Below, in pieces: positions 11,503 through 26,500 of a DNA stretch of 60,000 nucleotides. Position 1 is the stretch's first letter. Each line of letters opens with the position of its first letter. The notes beneath the pieces are model-generated. The model was not told the DNA's origin and searched no databases. It saw nothing but the letters and a program-made list of their open reading frames with translations. Made by a program: the position numbers and the translations under genes. Origin of the DNA: Owenia fusiformis (taxonomy: Eukaryota > Annelida > Polychaeta > Sabellida > Oweniidae); the NCBI GenBank assembly GCA_903813345.2, contig CAIIXF020000012.1, positions 32,744,501 through 32,804,500 on the forward strand, read 5' to 3'.

Positions 11503-14500
11503 GTAAGATTATGTATTCAACGATTAATTTTATCAAATTTACCATTTTCAAGTAAGAAGTTTTTTATTACTTGTCTGATTTCAATAACGCTGCCGCAGTG
11601 TGTCCTTTGAAAAAAGTGTGTCCCCTATTTCTAGCCTGTTTTGAGGTATAACTTTATTTTAAAAGCATTTTTTTTACCAAAACAACTTGAAGTTAATTTT
11701 GTCACATGATTGTCTTTGCTTCAACACAACAATTCGATTTCTTGCCGCGAATTTAAAACGGAAGTAAACGTTAAGTACGGACTGAATAATATGTTATATA
11801 AATCGAATTATTGAAATTGAATGATTGGGGGCGGGGGACAAAAAGATTATATCTAAAATTTTGAGGAGAATTTAATCACAATTACCACTGTTTGAACATT
11901 CAGGAATATGCAACAAAAATGTCAAAGGTATCTTAGTTCCAAAGCCTTCTGTATGTTCTGGCTTTGAGTGATTGTTACAGCAGCCGTGGTATTCAAAACT
12001 TGCAAATGCATGGTGACAAACGCACAGTTGTTTCGGCATAAGTATATGAAACATATAAATACCTTTATGCATACATTTGCAGAATATCAGCTCGTATTTC
12101 CGTCTTAGTCGATTGTATATAGGACTTAATTTAGCTGAAGAAATTTCATTTTGAAATGGCCTCCATTTTTTCTGCCGAGTAAGCTGTAAAAATGGCGGAT
12201 CCATATATTGTGATTTATAAAAGACAATTCGATTACCTATATTTGAAAACTTCTTTAAAAGATGGCCTTCATTATGATATAATTGAAGTTCTCTTGATAG
12301 ATTTGAAGACGAATATCAAAGCCAAGTGGCCCTATCTACTTCATCTTAAGAATATTTTAACGGAAAAGGGTCTCGATGCTGTTATTTTTTCCCAATGATA
12401 TTGAATGGTATACCTCTTTTTGAAGATTTCAAATGAACGCTAGGGCCAATATATACAAAAAGGTATGGATGATAAACCATCTCTTCAGACCTATAAAAAC
12501 CCCTTAAAAGTCATCCATTTAAATTATTCTATGGGCAGACAATTAAATTTAAGGCAAGGGTCGCCTGCCTTGATTTAAACACAGACCTTGAACGAAGAGG
12601 TCAAGGGAATGGTTTCTGTTCCTCATGTTCAATGAATGTTAAAGACACCATAGAACACCGTTTATTTATATGTCCTTCAACATTAGATCATAGAATCACT
12701 TTCCTTAAGAAATTCCATCTAAATGTAACCTCGACGTATCATCAGAATTCTCATTCTCAAGCCTTGCATGCAAAACGAATAGGGTTTTGGGTGATTGACT
12801 CATTGGGCAAAGAACAAGGTATTTTATTTGAGGTATGCTCAAGGCATTTTTAGTAAAGATATATAATGATATTTTAAAATAATAAGATGTATGATTGAAG
12901 TTTTTAAAAGTTATTGTTTTATCATTTGAATGTTATCCTATGTGATTTTAATATATAATATGCCGCATTGGGACCTAAGGACTCATGTGCCACTGCTGTA
13001 AAAGTGTACGCAAATAAATAAAAATTAACGAGTAAATGTAAAAAAATTTCAGTCGAGGTGAAGATAGTAACCCTGGTAATGCTTACATGTATCCACATGG
13101 TGTTGGTCCAGCCCTTGTCAACGGATGCTTTCTCACGAATTACAAACCTGGAGACCCGTGCTATGCTGATAAACGAATGTCAACTTTGTGTTTAGTAAGT
13201 GATATACAGTAAAGACTGTATAAGTTAAACACCTTTGGTACTTTAAACATCTTAAACTGTAAGTTTGGATAGATAGGAAGAGTGCTCTAGATGCCCACAC
13301 CCCTTTACCAACAGCGAATTCAATATTAAAATTGATGATACAAGTTAAAATCTAATAATCCAGCAGAGTATATCACCATTTAGTTGTGTTGTGTTTATGT
13401 CATTTGTTCCAATGAGGTTCGGATAGATGTTCCATTTCATTCCGAAGATGTGATACCAAGATCAAAAGAAGTGTCCGATGTGTTTCCTTAAACAATTTAG
13501 AGAAAAGTATATATATATATTTCAAATTATATTGTTACCATTCAAAAGATGACCATTAAATTGACGATGTGTAAAATATTCCGAATTTTTTGACGATTGG
13601 TTTAAGAGAAACTTATGTTCTAAAAGTTCGCCATATCGAAACCCACCCTTTGGAAAAGCGTTGATAATAAACAAGAAAAAATACCACCTTGCCTTATTTC
13701 TGGCCTGAGTTATCGTAACGATCCATTGATTTTCAGGACATGCTTGATGCTGCTGGATTCATTGGAGTTGGTTTTGATGGACGTGGTGATGTAACACAGG
13801 AATTCCGAAAGAAATCTCTTGTACAAAGACAGTGCGCAAACAGAGCCAGGTAGGTATTTAGCTCCATTATAGGAATAAGACAAATAACTAGAAATTGGAA
13901 GTCCAGATGACAGATTTGTTCTAAATTAAAGATAGATAATTAAATAGATAAATATATAAATAAATAGATAGTAAGTTAGACAGATAAAAATGAATAGGTA
14001 GATATATAAAGTGGTTAAATAAATAAATAGATAAATATATATAAATAAATAGATAAAATAGATAAATAAATAGATAATTAAATAAATAAACAGATAAATA
14101 AATAATTACATGGATCGATAAATAGATAGATGGATGGATTTTCAATATTTTCTTTGCTACTCTTGACTTTCAATCAGGATACAATCATGTCGTCTTTTCG
14201 AAATTACAAAATGGCGTAGAATCTAAACCGAAAGTCGGATTTCTATTCCATTTCCATATTGTGGATTCTCAAGAACATGATGAAAAAAGAAGGACGAATG
14301 GTAAAAGTGGTCTGACCTAGTTTTTGACCTTTGACCTTGATAAAAGTTTAAGCCGACTTCCTACCTTAATTGACCAAATAATAGTCTGATTGAATACCTT
14401 GCTATTGTTGAGAATTTGGAGTTTGGAGATTATCATCTGGAGTCTAATAAAGAAATGAGGCAAAAAACAATAGTCTCCAGATTATCATCTGGAGTCTGAA

Positions 14501-17500
14501 CAATTATACTACTTACATGTTATGACATTTATACATTTTATACGAGGGGTGATCAATAAGTAATGGACGCTTTTTTACACAGATGCCTTTTATCGACCAA
14601 TCCCTTCTATTTTTTTACCAGTGATACATCATTCAATTATCTATCAACTCTGAAGATTTGAAGACAATATATATATATTACATGTTGATATATCCTTATT
14701 TCCGTGAAGGAGGTACAGGTACCCCGGGACTGACATTTACGTCACATATTCTGAAGCTATTTTAGATTGTTTAACATGCAATGCAGTTGAATGCAGGCTG
14801 AACAAAACATACCATTATGGTCATGAATTACCCCATTTTGTTATGCCTAATAGTTGATCTTGAATATTTTATCATCACTATGTGGTATTCATGTCACATT
14901 CATTCCACGGGGCCCTCTAAATAGGTTCCATCAAGTGCTACATGTACACAATTCCCTATCCTCTTAACTCAAGATTGTGAGACAAGGCTGAATCCATTCT
15001 CTGACATGGTAGCAAGATGCAGTCGCACGGTTGTTTTATTTCATCAATGTCAATGAACCTGCGTCCTTTTTCTGTAGAAATAAGTAGTATAGAAATAAAT
15101 AAGTCACATGTGAGCAGATCTGGACAATATGGTGCATTGGCCAAGGGCTCAATTTTGAGGTCCAGGGATATTGTTTTCTGAACATTTTGAGATCTGTGGG
15201 CAGGTGCATTGTCCATATGGAGTAGGGTGTTCCCTTCTCTCCACACCCCTTTCTTCCACAATGCTCTCTCAAATTGACCTGCAAACCCCTTCCATACAAC
15301 ACTCTGACATTACAATACTTTCTGTTCATGTGTTACCAGTCAGCAAAAAATTGTAAACAACACAACACTTGTTGCATATAAAACGTTCAAATCTTACTGA
15401 AATTTACCAAACTGGCTAAAAACTGAATATGTGACGTAAATGTCGGTCCCGGGGTACCTGTACCTCCTTCACGGAAATAAGGATATATCAATATGTATTA
15501 TATATTTTGTCTTCAAATCTTCAGAATTGATAGATAAATGAATGATGAATCACATGTAGGAAAATCAAAGGGATTGGTCTATAAAAAGTATCTGTGTAAA
15601 AAAGCGTCCATTACTTATTGATCACCCCTCGTATAATTCAAATACATTTTAATAACAAAATCAGATTCATCTTACATGTTTTTTATATTTAATATGCAAT
15701 GGGTTTTTGGTACATTTTTAATGTTTAATAATTCTATGGCGTTATATAGGATACAATTTTGTACTCAGACTACATGAATAGAAACACTAACACATATCTT
15801 ATGAACAGAACCACTTAGATGTTCAGGAACACGTACACAATTTATTTTGGAATTACTTGCATATAGAAAATCTTATATATAATTGTAGCTTCATGGACAA
15901 CCAAATACCTGACACAATGAATGCTGTTGGTATATACGACACTGACGTTAACAGTCGTGTGTTTACGTCACGAGAAAGTTTCCGCCACTTTCTAGAAGAG
16001 AGTACGTCCACATCTTCGTACAAAGGATCATTTCAGGAAGCGATAAACAGAAATTATGGCACCTCAGTATCTGGAAAGGGTGGTCAGGGCTTTCTTTCGG
16101 TTTCCGCTTCTGGAGGTGCAACGAGTTCAGGGATCAGCAGTAAAAACTCTGCGGATTCCCAAAACTCAAAAGGAGGGTCGAGCGCTAGTGGATCGCAAAG
16201 AACAGGGTCTTCCAGAGTTTTCATGTCATATCTTGAAATGAATATTGTTAGGTAAGTTCAATTCAAGACTCCGGATTCTAACCCTTTTTCAGATATTTTG
16301 ATTTTCTTGATGCCAATACTCGTCAGATAGTTCTAAATACTATCTAGTATCCAGAAATCCTTTCTGGGCTTTGCTGAAAAGTACAAGTCATTAATTTTGA
16401 AATTTCAAATTTTACCACTTGAGATGCTGAAGGATGCAGGAATGGTATAACAAATTGGCAATGGACTCACAATTTTTTCATTCGGTACCTTTTGAGGTGA
16501 ATCCTGGCTATGGCATTAATGGTTGAGAAATAGGGATCGAAACCAGCCATAGTTTTCTCCTGATGACCATTGTGAATTGTTGTGTTTTATGGATTATGAT
16601 GATGGCTTTGCGAACGGATGTTGAGCCTTTGAATTGCCTATGGACTTCGAGACTGGATTTTATCCCACATAATTTGAGACTGATCTTTTATGAGTACTAG
16701 AATTATAGTATCTGCAACTATTTTTCATGTTATGAGTATTGGCTCTCAATTTTTTCTGTTTTTCTTCAAATGTATTGTAATGGCTTCATTATGAATGAAA
16801 TGTCCCCTGGTATTCCTAGTCTATCTGGTCCTGGATTGTGATATTGGTTCTCGATTGGAGGGAGAGGTGGATGTTAGAAATTGTTTCTTTTCACGTTAGA
16901 TCATGGTTTTGGGACATATAGGGTCTACTTTTCTTATGACAGATTTATACTTACAGTTTGCTTTTCTTGTTGGGTTTCCTTAACGTTTTTAGTCACCCTT
17001 TCCTTTTTGGCATTTGTGCTTATATATCCATACAAGATAGAGCATTTAGTCTCAAATTATGTTCGGCAGACAGAATCCGATATCGAAGTCCATAAGTGAA
17101 TGAAAGGGTCAACGCCCATCTGCAAAGCCGTCACCAATATCCATGAAACACAATTTACTAAACGTGGTCATCAGGGGAAAACTTAGTCTCGGCTAGATTC
17201 CTATTTCTCAACCATAATGTCATTGCCTGCTGGATCTACCTAAAATGGTGCCGAAAGAAAAATTGTGAGAATTGCCAATACTAAACAATCCAAACATCCT
17301 TAGCTATATGAAGTGACAAAACTTGATACTCTAAAATAGGTAAAACAGATAAAATATTTAAATTAATTGAATAGATAAAAGCTTATACTAAGAAGAAACA
17401 GGCTTGATTTTAGTCATACAGTTTTAAAGATGAACTATTTTGAAATAATACAATGTTACTACATGTATGATAGGCAAATCAAAATATTTATAATCTCATT

Positions 17501-20500
17501 AAACACAAATAGAAGATCTTGAAGTATCACAAAGAAAGTGTTAATTCGTTGCAATTTATAAAAATTACCTATCTTCGGCCCTTTATAGGTAATTATGTAT
17601 ATGCAAACCCTGTTACTTAGGTCAAATACCGCTTAGTGTAATAACAAACTACGTATAGGTAAAACCCGGGGGGGGGGGGGTAAATGGGTTATTTACACCG
17701 ATCTTAACCTCCCTATTGAGTAAATGATTATCCGGAAACTAAGGAATGGGAGGCATGATAAATAAGAATATACCCTTCGGCAAGAAGGGAATCATTTGAC
17801 ACTGTTTGTTTGTACTTTTGGGATTTGATATTTTTATATTTGATTATAGTTTGTACCGTTTAGCCGAATATGTTTACATATTTATAGGTTTGAGATATTC
17901 ATGGATGAAGTGACACCCGGTGATCTAAGTCAGGCACTTTTGAAGGACTACTTGAATCTGCCTACGTCATATTATAAATCTGTAACGAAATATCGTAAGT
18001 TACTGAATATCCAATTGCAATATAGTAGTAATACTTAGTGCTATTATCATACATTTTAATTTTTTATATGTGCACGTGCAGCTCATCCACTGAACGAAAC
18101 GCCACTTCCCGCCGAAAATCACCGGGTATTGATTTTTCCCTCAAATAAAAAACGTAAAACATTCTATACTTCACACTATTTCTTTTTAATTTATAATGGA
18201 AATATTTCCAGCTTTACTTCCACATATAGAATTCCATTTATAAAAGTTGTTTTGTTTTTGTTTTGTTTTGCCTCTTTACGTTCGAACTTTTATTTACTTA
18301 TCCGGTGATGAAATAACTTATAATATTGATTGAAGCGTAACCTGACTTTATTTCCAATACCTCCAATATTTCTCATTTTTTTCCTCAATTACAAAAGGTC
18401 AAAAACTGACGAAAAATTTGATGAAATTTTGAAAATCGTCATTCCCATGTTATCCAAAGGGAAACGGAAGGTTCGGGCCAAATCAGAAATCAGGATATAT
18501 TTTCAGTAAACGATTCAGCAAAAAATATTTTTATATATAGAAAATTGAATTGTCTAACTTTCTGCACTCTCAGTGTTTAGTTTATTTGATGAATACTAAA
18601 GTTACAGCGCTTCAAAGTCATTTTTGAAAATAATTTTTCGACTCTTGTGTTATTTCAACGGGAGAGTTTTTTAAAAAACAATTTTGACTTTAAAGCCCCA
18701 TAACTTTGTTGAACCTGAAGAAACATTTCAATATTTTGTTAAATAAATTTAGCAAAATCAATTGCCTGCCTAACTCGTATTTTTGCAAGGACTCGGGTGG
18801 ATGGATATTATGTCATATGACTTGCGGCAAACCTACCATTTCCCATTGGTTAACATGGGAATGTCGATTTTCAAAAATTCATCACATTTATTATCAATTT
18901 TCGACTTATTGTAATTGAGGAAAAAATGAGAAAAATTGGAGGTATTGGAAATAAAGTCAGGTTGTATCGTTTCCATCAATAATATAAGTATTTTCCTCAC
19001 AGGTTAAGTGAATAAAAATTCAAACGTAAAGAGGCTTTGACACTTACTTCAATGGGGGGGCTAAAGTTGCCAAACTTATGGAGGGGGTTGTATATCCACC
19101 TTATGGTCACCCAGTATTTGTTTAATACATTGCTTTAGAAAGTAGCGTATATAATATTAAATAACTGGTACATGGATATATAACTGAAGTGGTGAAAACT
19201 TTGAAAAAACTCATCATTATGCTTCCTCAAACGCAAGGGTCCACACATCATCCGCTCTGTTAAAAGAACTTTATGATGTATGAAATTAAAATAATAAATA
19301 AAATATTTTTGAATTAAAGAGAATTTTTTGCTGAGATGGGGAACACACTTTATAAAATCAGCAAAGTTTGGAGGAAGTTTAAAACTCTCCAGGACGAAGG
19401 TAATGTCCGAGCAAGAGACCGAAGAGCAATTTGCCACAGCTGCGTATTCTGATATACAATCTCTACTGAGTAACTCCTTTGCAGCACACGCAAGTAAGTA
19501 TTTATATTCAACAAGCGTGTATGATCTAATTTCGCCTACAAGTAATATTTGCATAAAAGGACAATTGTTTGGAATTAACCTGTATTTAGTAATCATATGA
19601 TTATTGATATGGGTGCCTATACTTGAATGGGTGCTCAGTTCCAACTTCTAGATTTCATCTGCAATTCATTTTAAAACAGACGTTTTTTGGGAAATATTTC
19701 TCAGACGAAAATCACAACATTTTTCCACAACATTCATATTTTTGGAAACCTTGTATGCCAAAGTCCTCATAAATAAATGTCAGAAAATACGAGATGGAGT
19801 GTTAAGTTATTTGTTGGTTTGTTTATTAATTTCAACCTCGAGAAAAAGAGAATTTACGTTCCCAGTCTGGATATGCTCTGAAGCGAAAGACATTCAAAAT
19901 TGAGAGACATTAAAAATAATAGTGTTAGACTATGTTTAATGAACTTTCACACGTAGACTTTGTTTATAGGTTCGTCTCAAGGTTCTGCCAGCTATGGACT
20001 ATTTAGTGGTGGTAAATTCGAGGCCAGTCAGAATACACAAGAAAAACAAAATAAGAATCAAGAAGCAACAAAGGACACATCTTCTTCCTCTGGAAGTGCT
20101 GCAAATAATCAAAGGTATAAAATGAATACTTATTCTCTTGGAGAATTTACATCCATTATTCAATCTCTATCTTCCGTTTCCTGTCATGCACTCTAATCAC
20201 AACATTACCCATATAAACCCCTATGGAATTTAAATATTGAATTAAGATCTTTTCAACCTTATCATTATATGTTAAAGGACTGCTCAAAATTATGCAAACT
20301 CGTATCTGTCAGTTGAGGGTGGTGACGAGGAAATTGCATCAATAATTAGCGATTTTTATGATCCTGGATTCACGTCAAAAATCGAAGCGTGGCTACAGTC
20401 GATCCCTGATTACCCCAGGCCATTTTCCTTCCATCTGGGCAAGATAACCGAGCTGTTTGACATGAACGCAGAATCACTTTTTCCAGACGATACACACCAA

Positions 20501-23500
20501 GGATGTTTGGGAGAGGAGTATGTATATTCCAACTTTCTTTTAGTTTGATAATATGTAAGAAGTATTGCAAAGATGTCATTGCTTATAAACGTACTTCTAA
20601 ATTGAAGAACATTGTGTAAAACTGCTTTTTTATTTCAAAGAGCGAGGGAAAGTATCGCAACAGATTTTTGACAGTAAATAATTTTTTTCTAGTAGTTTCT
20701 GGCTGTACAAAAATGAATGCATATGAAAGGCCAATGTATAATCATTAAGAAAAATTCAAAGAATGGTTTCAAGATCAATTGGATTATCTCATAAGCCATG
20801 TTTAATCCACCCATCAACAAGCTTTTTTTCAAAATACAATCGTCATTTTCACCATCGTCCCTCATTTTTTTTACAATTTTCATGCAAAGTTACATTGTAC
20901 TTGAACACATGCTTCATCACTTAAAATATATAAGGAACTCCTCGTGGATTAGGATTATGATAATCCAATATAAGGGGATCCAATGGGGCTATGCTTTTAG
21001 TACAGCACACTCATATAAGATGTCATTAGTGTGCCATAAAGTTAGTTCAAAATGTTTTCATAAATGAATGGTTGGACTTGTTTGATCCCCTGCTGTTTGA
21101 TCCCCTGTTTAATCAATGGAGCATAACCGCAGCATTTCCCAAAAAATTCTGAATACCTGTCAAGTTGACTGTTTAATGTTTGAGTGCAGTTAAACCTGTG
21201 TGTAAACTTATGGTCCCCTATTCACGGTGTTATAGCATGACGGTTACGTCAAGACAAATATTTTGATCCAGCTTCTGAAAAAACATTGAACATGTTTCTA
21301 TATGATGATGTGTTATAACACACTTCCCTATTTGAGTTTATCTCCAGATTGATTATTCAAATAATGAAATGAAGGATGATATGCTAAGAATAAGTTTTGC
21401 ATATTCATCAATTCAAGAAATGTTATCCTAAGAAAATGTTATGAGTAACATACACTCTTACTTTAATGTTAACATTAGGGAGATTAAGCTTGCATATAAA
21501 ATCGAAACGCCAACCTATGACCAATCGCCCATACAAATGCATCGCTAAATATTTTCCATTCACATTTAGGTTGTGAAAAACATTGCAAGCTTAAAGTCCC
21601 TATTGAGAGTCTCTGAAAACCACAATCAATACCATTGAGTATGTGGTGTATACTACCTTTATCATTATTTCTAAGATTTACAATAACATCTTTTTAGCAA
21701 AATGTCAGATTTTCTTCCATATTAATGTGAACAAATATAAACAAACATAGAATGATTCTATTGGTTGAGTCAACAATTTCAGTTATTAGGGAGGTTAAGA
21801 TTGCACTATTTTGATGAACGTACACATGGAATGTGTAAACTTATGGTCCCCTATTCACGGTGTTATAGCATGACGGTTACGTCAAGGCGATTTGCAAAAT
21901 TTTGCGGTAACGATAACAAAAAATGGCGGATGGGAAAGGCAGCATGTCCTCTTTCTCGCCTGTAGGCAATATTCACAGATAAGATTTCCTTTTAAACTAG
22001 TTCCATTCGGTGACGTATATATGGATGGTTATAAAGACTGGGTCAAAGCTGCCAGGTGGTCTACAAGAAACATAATATAATCTGTAAACCTACCGACTGA
22101 GATATCAAAGTTTATAAGTTTTGATCCATTCTCGTGTTGTCTCAGTACATGAGCCACTCAAAATATTAACTGTAAGTATAAGTAAACTGTGTATAACTAC
22201 TGCAAATTCAAAATACATTATTATGGCTTGAGTAGAACATATTAGGTGGTTTCCAATGCTCAATTGGCTTTGTATGATCGTATGTAGGTTACCAATGTTG
22301 GCCAATCCCCATTCATGTCATTTTAACAGGTCCTTAATCCCTTGTTTTCTAGTCGTATGTGCTTTTATTATTCAGTTTCACAATCTATTGTTTTGCAATG
22401 CCAGTTTTACATGTTTGCATGCTGAGTTTGTTTTATGTAATGTTTTTTTGTTCCTTATATGGTTTACACATTCACTCAATTGAGTTGGGGTGTTGCCCCA
22501 TTACTAGTTAATGTTGCCTAGAGTTTGTGACTGTACATACACAAAGTATTTCAAATATATATTTTAGAAAACATTTTATATTTGATTCCCACCCAAGGGT
22601 CTTCCACTCACCCATTAACATAAACAAAACATGAACTCTAATAAAAATGCCAACAAGACTGCAAGGGAAACTTAATCTATGAATTGGACTTTGCCATATC
22701 ACATTTATTAGTCCCGTGACCAGGGAGGGGGAGGAGGGGGGTTGAGAGACGACCCTCTCCCATAGGCACATTTTCTGTCAACATCCTGCAATTTTTCACC
22801 ACTTTAGTACTTTTCAAGTGATGTTCGGATGATGCTTTCATTTAATTGCTTGCACTGATGGTTTCTCTTGAAAATTCATGCACATAAGGTGATCTAGTAT
22901 TTCAACACAGGACCCTGAAAGCGCTATTTGAGCTTGAAGTAGAAGTATTCATAGTATTACTGTTTGTATTATTAATCTCTATGATTTTTCAATAGGCTAA
23001 CTCAGTCAGTGAATGCAGGATTAAAACACAACACACATGAGTAATTCACCCACCTATGCATGTTATTATTGAAAAACATTGCCATCTTTTACATCACTCC
23101 TAAATTATTTTTGTAAACATGCATTTTAAGAGGTTCATTTTTTCAAAAAAAACTCAAAAACAAACTTCATGGAGTTCCTTACATATTTTACTTGATGAAA
23201 CATGTGTTCAAGTACAATGTAACTTTGCATGAAAAATTGTAAAAAAATGAGGGACGATGGTGAAAATGATGAATGTATTTTGAAAAAAGCTTGTTGATGG
23301 GTGGATTAAACATGGATTATAAGATAATCCAATTGATCTGGAAACTATTCTTTGAACTTTTCTTGAAGATTATAGATTCGCCTTTCCCAAGCATTTACTT
23401 TTTACAGCCAGAAACTACTCACAAAAAAGTTATCTACTGTCAAAATAATCAAAAGTCTGTTGCGATACTTTCCCCGCTCCTTTGATGCTCATCAATAATC

Positions 23501-26500
23501 AAAAGCTGCAGTCAAGTTCACTGCTCAACATGGTTTTGTTTGGAAATTATTTAAGTTAGATATCTAAATAGGTATTATTACGTACCACTTTCTTATTGAC
23601 CAAAATGGCAAATTGGATACATTTTTTGCACTACATACCATTTTTTCTTAGTGTTAAGAAGGACTCTGCCACGGGAAAATACTACTTTGAAAGTACAAAG
23701 ACGGTTGAAAACAAAAGTAAAACAGTAAAGAATTATTGCAAGTATGGGACAAGCAAGAAAGAATTTCAAGAACAGTTTGACATGCGAAGACTTGCATTGG
23801 AAAGAGCTATTGCGGTTTACATGGAGGAGGTGAGGGAAAAAATATTTACATTGGTATCCAAGAAGAAGATGTTTGCTTACATTCGTACAGGGTGGGCCAA
23901 AAACGTCCATGTTTTTGTTTTTGCTACAGCATTTTCAATATAACAGAAAATTGTTTAATCATATATTATTGGAAAGACAATTCAATTTCCATCAATACGA
24001 TATATAATTTATTTCACATAAATAAACATTTGTTTCAAAATAAAGTTTTGATTAGCACAGGGGTCAAAATCATGATTTACCGATTGCTGAATACGGAATG
24101 CTAAAAGCTGACCAGGCAGATATAACCTCTCTGTCAGCTTTGGGCTTATCGGTCTAATTATAGAAGGTCAAAATTGTTCTTCATGTATCAAATGAAAGCA
24201 AATTAATTTACAAATACAATATTGTTCAGTTTTTTACCATTTTGAAAGGTATTTAATATTATAGCCTAAATAACGCAGAAAAAATCTGTATCAAATAGTT
24301 AATATTTACTCATTTCAAGACATTTTGGAGATAATGCCTATTATAGGCTAGAATTAACATGAGTGATCAATAATGATGTTGTACTTATGTAACTTAATTT
24401 AACTGTCATTATGAATGGCAGACAATGCAATAATATACACCAGAAGAGAAAATTATGGAAATGTATTCACTTCAACCCACGTCATGGGTTATGGCAAAAT
24501 TTCAACCGAGTTTCTTTGCAAATCATGTTTGAAGCAAATATCAATTTATCTAACAATCTTTCTTTATAACAAACAGCAATACATAAAAATAGCTCCCATG
24601 ATTATTCTAGATCGAGCTATACAATGATTAACAAACAATAAAACTCAACTCTAATACCTTTTCTTCATATGTAAAAGTCTAAAAGTGTTGGTTAAGCAAT
24701 GCGATATCATGTATTACGCTCAAAACGGATGATACGGAAATGACCATTCGGAAGTCACCAATAGCCATTCATATATTATGAATCATACATCATTTTGTTG
24801 GAAATTGAATTATCTTTCAAATGATATATGATTAATGTCTATTTGCAACATACCAGCGAAGATATTAGAAAAATAAAACTATGGACGTTTTTATTGGCCC
24901 ACCCTGTAGTATAAGAAATGGCTCAAAATTTAATATCTATATTACATTCGATATATTTCAAATATTCTAAATAATTTTTAAAACATCAAGCAAGAACAAA
25001 TGTTTCAAATATGAGAAAAAGTAAAATCAAAGCAATATTTTCAAAGCAATCATTAAACAAAATTCATAGAAAATAGGAACTTAAAATAAGAAAAACAAGT
25101 TTCAGTTTCTTTCTTTGACATCTTTATTTTAGGTATTTAATGTTTAGTTTTTGCTTTTCAAAATCATTTTTCGCAGTTTCATATAAATAAGCTAGTTTTG
25201 AAATTGTTTCAAACATATTTTTTAAATCAACATTACTAAAAATTGAAATTTTGAATTGAAAACTGCACTGTCAAACAAAAATATCAATCATAGAATTCAA
25301 ACGATTGAACAAACATTTCAAAATCCGAATTGAAAATGACAAGGTCCATGTGCGTTATGGCAAGTGATTTTCGACGGTCATATCCTTCACCATGAGTACT
25401 TTCTGGGCATAAATACAGTAGTTTTAAAGTGAAGTCTCCATGATGCTAGAAATATATGTCGAACAATTCGAAAAACTATGAATAGGGACCCCTTGTCAAA
25501 CTTTTCAAAATGTTGAACCTATTTACTCAGAAGAGGATTTACTCTTTGTAATTTTTATTGCATGAAAAGATTATTCAACAAGGGATCTATAGTTTCTTTA
25601 AATATCTAAAAACACGAGTACCAAAGGCAAAGGACCAAAATATGAATGGAACTAAGCAAGAGAAAGAGAAAGAAACAATGTCCAATACCCCCTTTCCCCA
25701 CCATTCAAGAACCGATATCACAATCCAAGACCAGAACACCAAGGGACATTTCGTTCATACTGAAGTCAATACAATACATTTTGAAGAAAAAAATTAGAAA
25801 TTGATATCCAATACTCATAACATCAAAAATAGTTTTAGAAACAAGTACTCATACAAGATGTAACATTCAGTCTCAAATGATGTGAGATAGATAAGATCCA
25901 GTCTCTAAGTCCATCAAACAAGTAATTTAAAAGTAGAATGGTTTTGGAAGTCTTTTTTCTGAAAAGATCAATTCTCGATGACCAAGATTATGCTGAAAAC
26001 AATGGACAGCACGAGTTTTTGCCTCTGGGAAAACAACATGGGATATTTGGTTAGTAACTTAAGCGCATTTCAAAACCCTTTTCAAAAAGTGTTAATAAAG
26101 CGCAGAAGAAACTGTTGATATGTTTAATTGAGAAAAACAAGATCCTCTTTTTAGGAAAAACGAACATTTTGAAAAAAGACAAGGTGGGGTCCTAATCCAT
26201 AATTTTTCAGAGAATTTTAAGGTTTGATATTCTCCTTTCATGAGGACTTTAATTGAAAGAAAACATATTGTTTTGATAAAAACAACTGCATATTTGCCAA
26301 GGAAGTTCTCATATTCAGTGAAAGATCTCACCGTTTAAATCACTTGCCAAACTGCACGTCGACCTTTAAGCAAAATAATTAAATATCAAACATAAAATAG
26401 AAAAATTGAAAAAAGGCACTTTAGAAATGCTATACTCCCCTCATTGCAATCTATATGCATTTCATTATCATACGCCTACATACGATATGGGGTAGTTCGT

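Noticed and set aside
11872-12204. 110-codon minus-strand ORF in intron 1
   Set aside because: No motif, no splice support, and it adjoins LINE-derived sequence; could not be supported as a gene.
13921-14145. 74-codon minus-strand ORF rich in Tyr/Leu/Ile
   Set aside because: Pure translation of an AAATAGAT microsatellite.
19135-19644. 169-codon minus-strand ORF
   Set aside because: It overlaps MACPF exon 6 on the opposite strand; the plus-strand exon has the GTH signature and splice sites, so this is a shadow.
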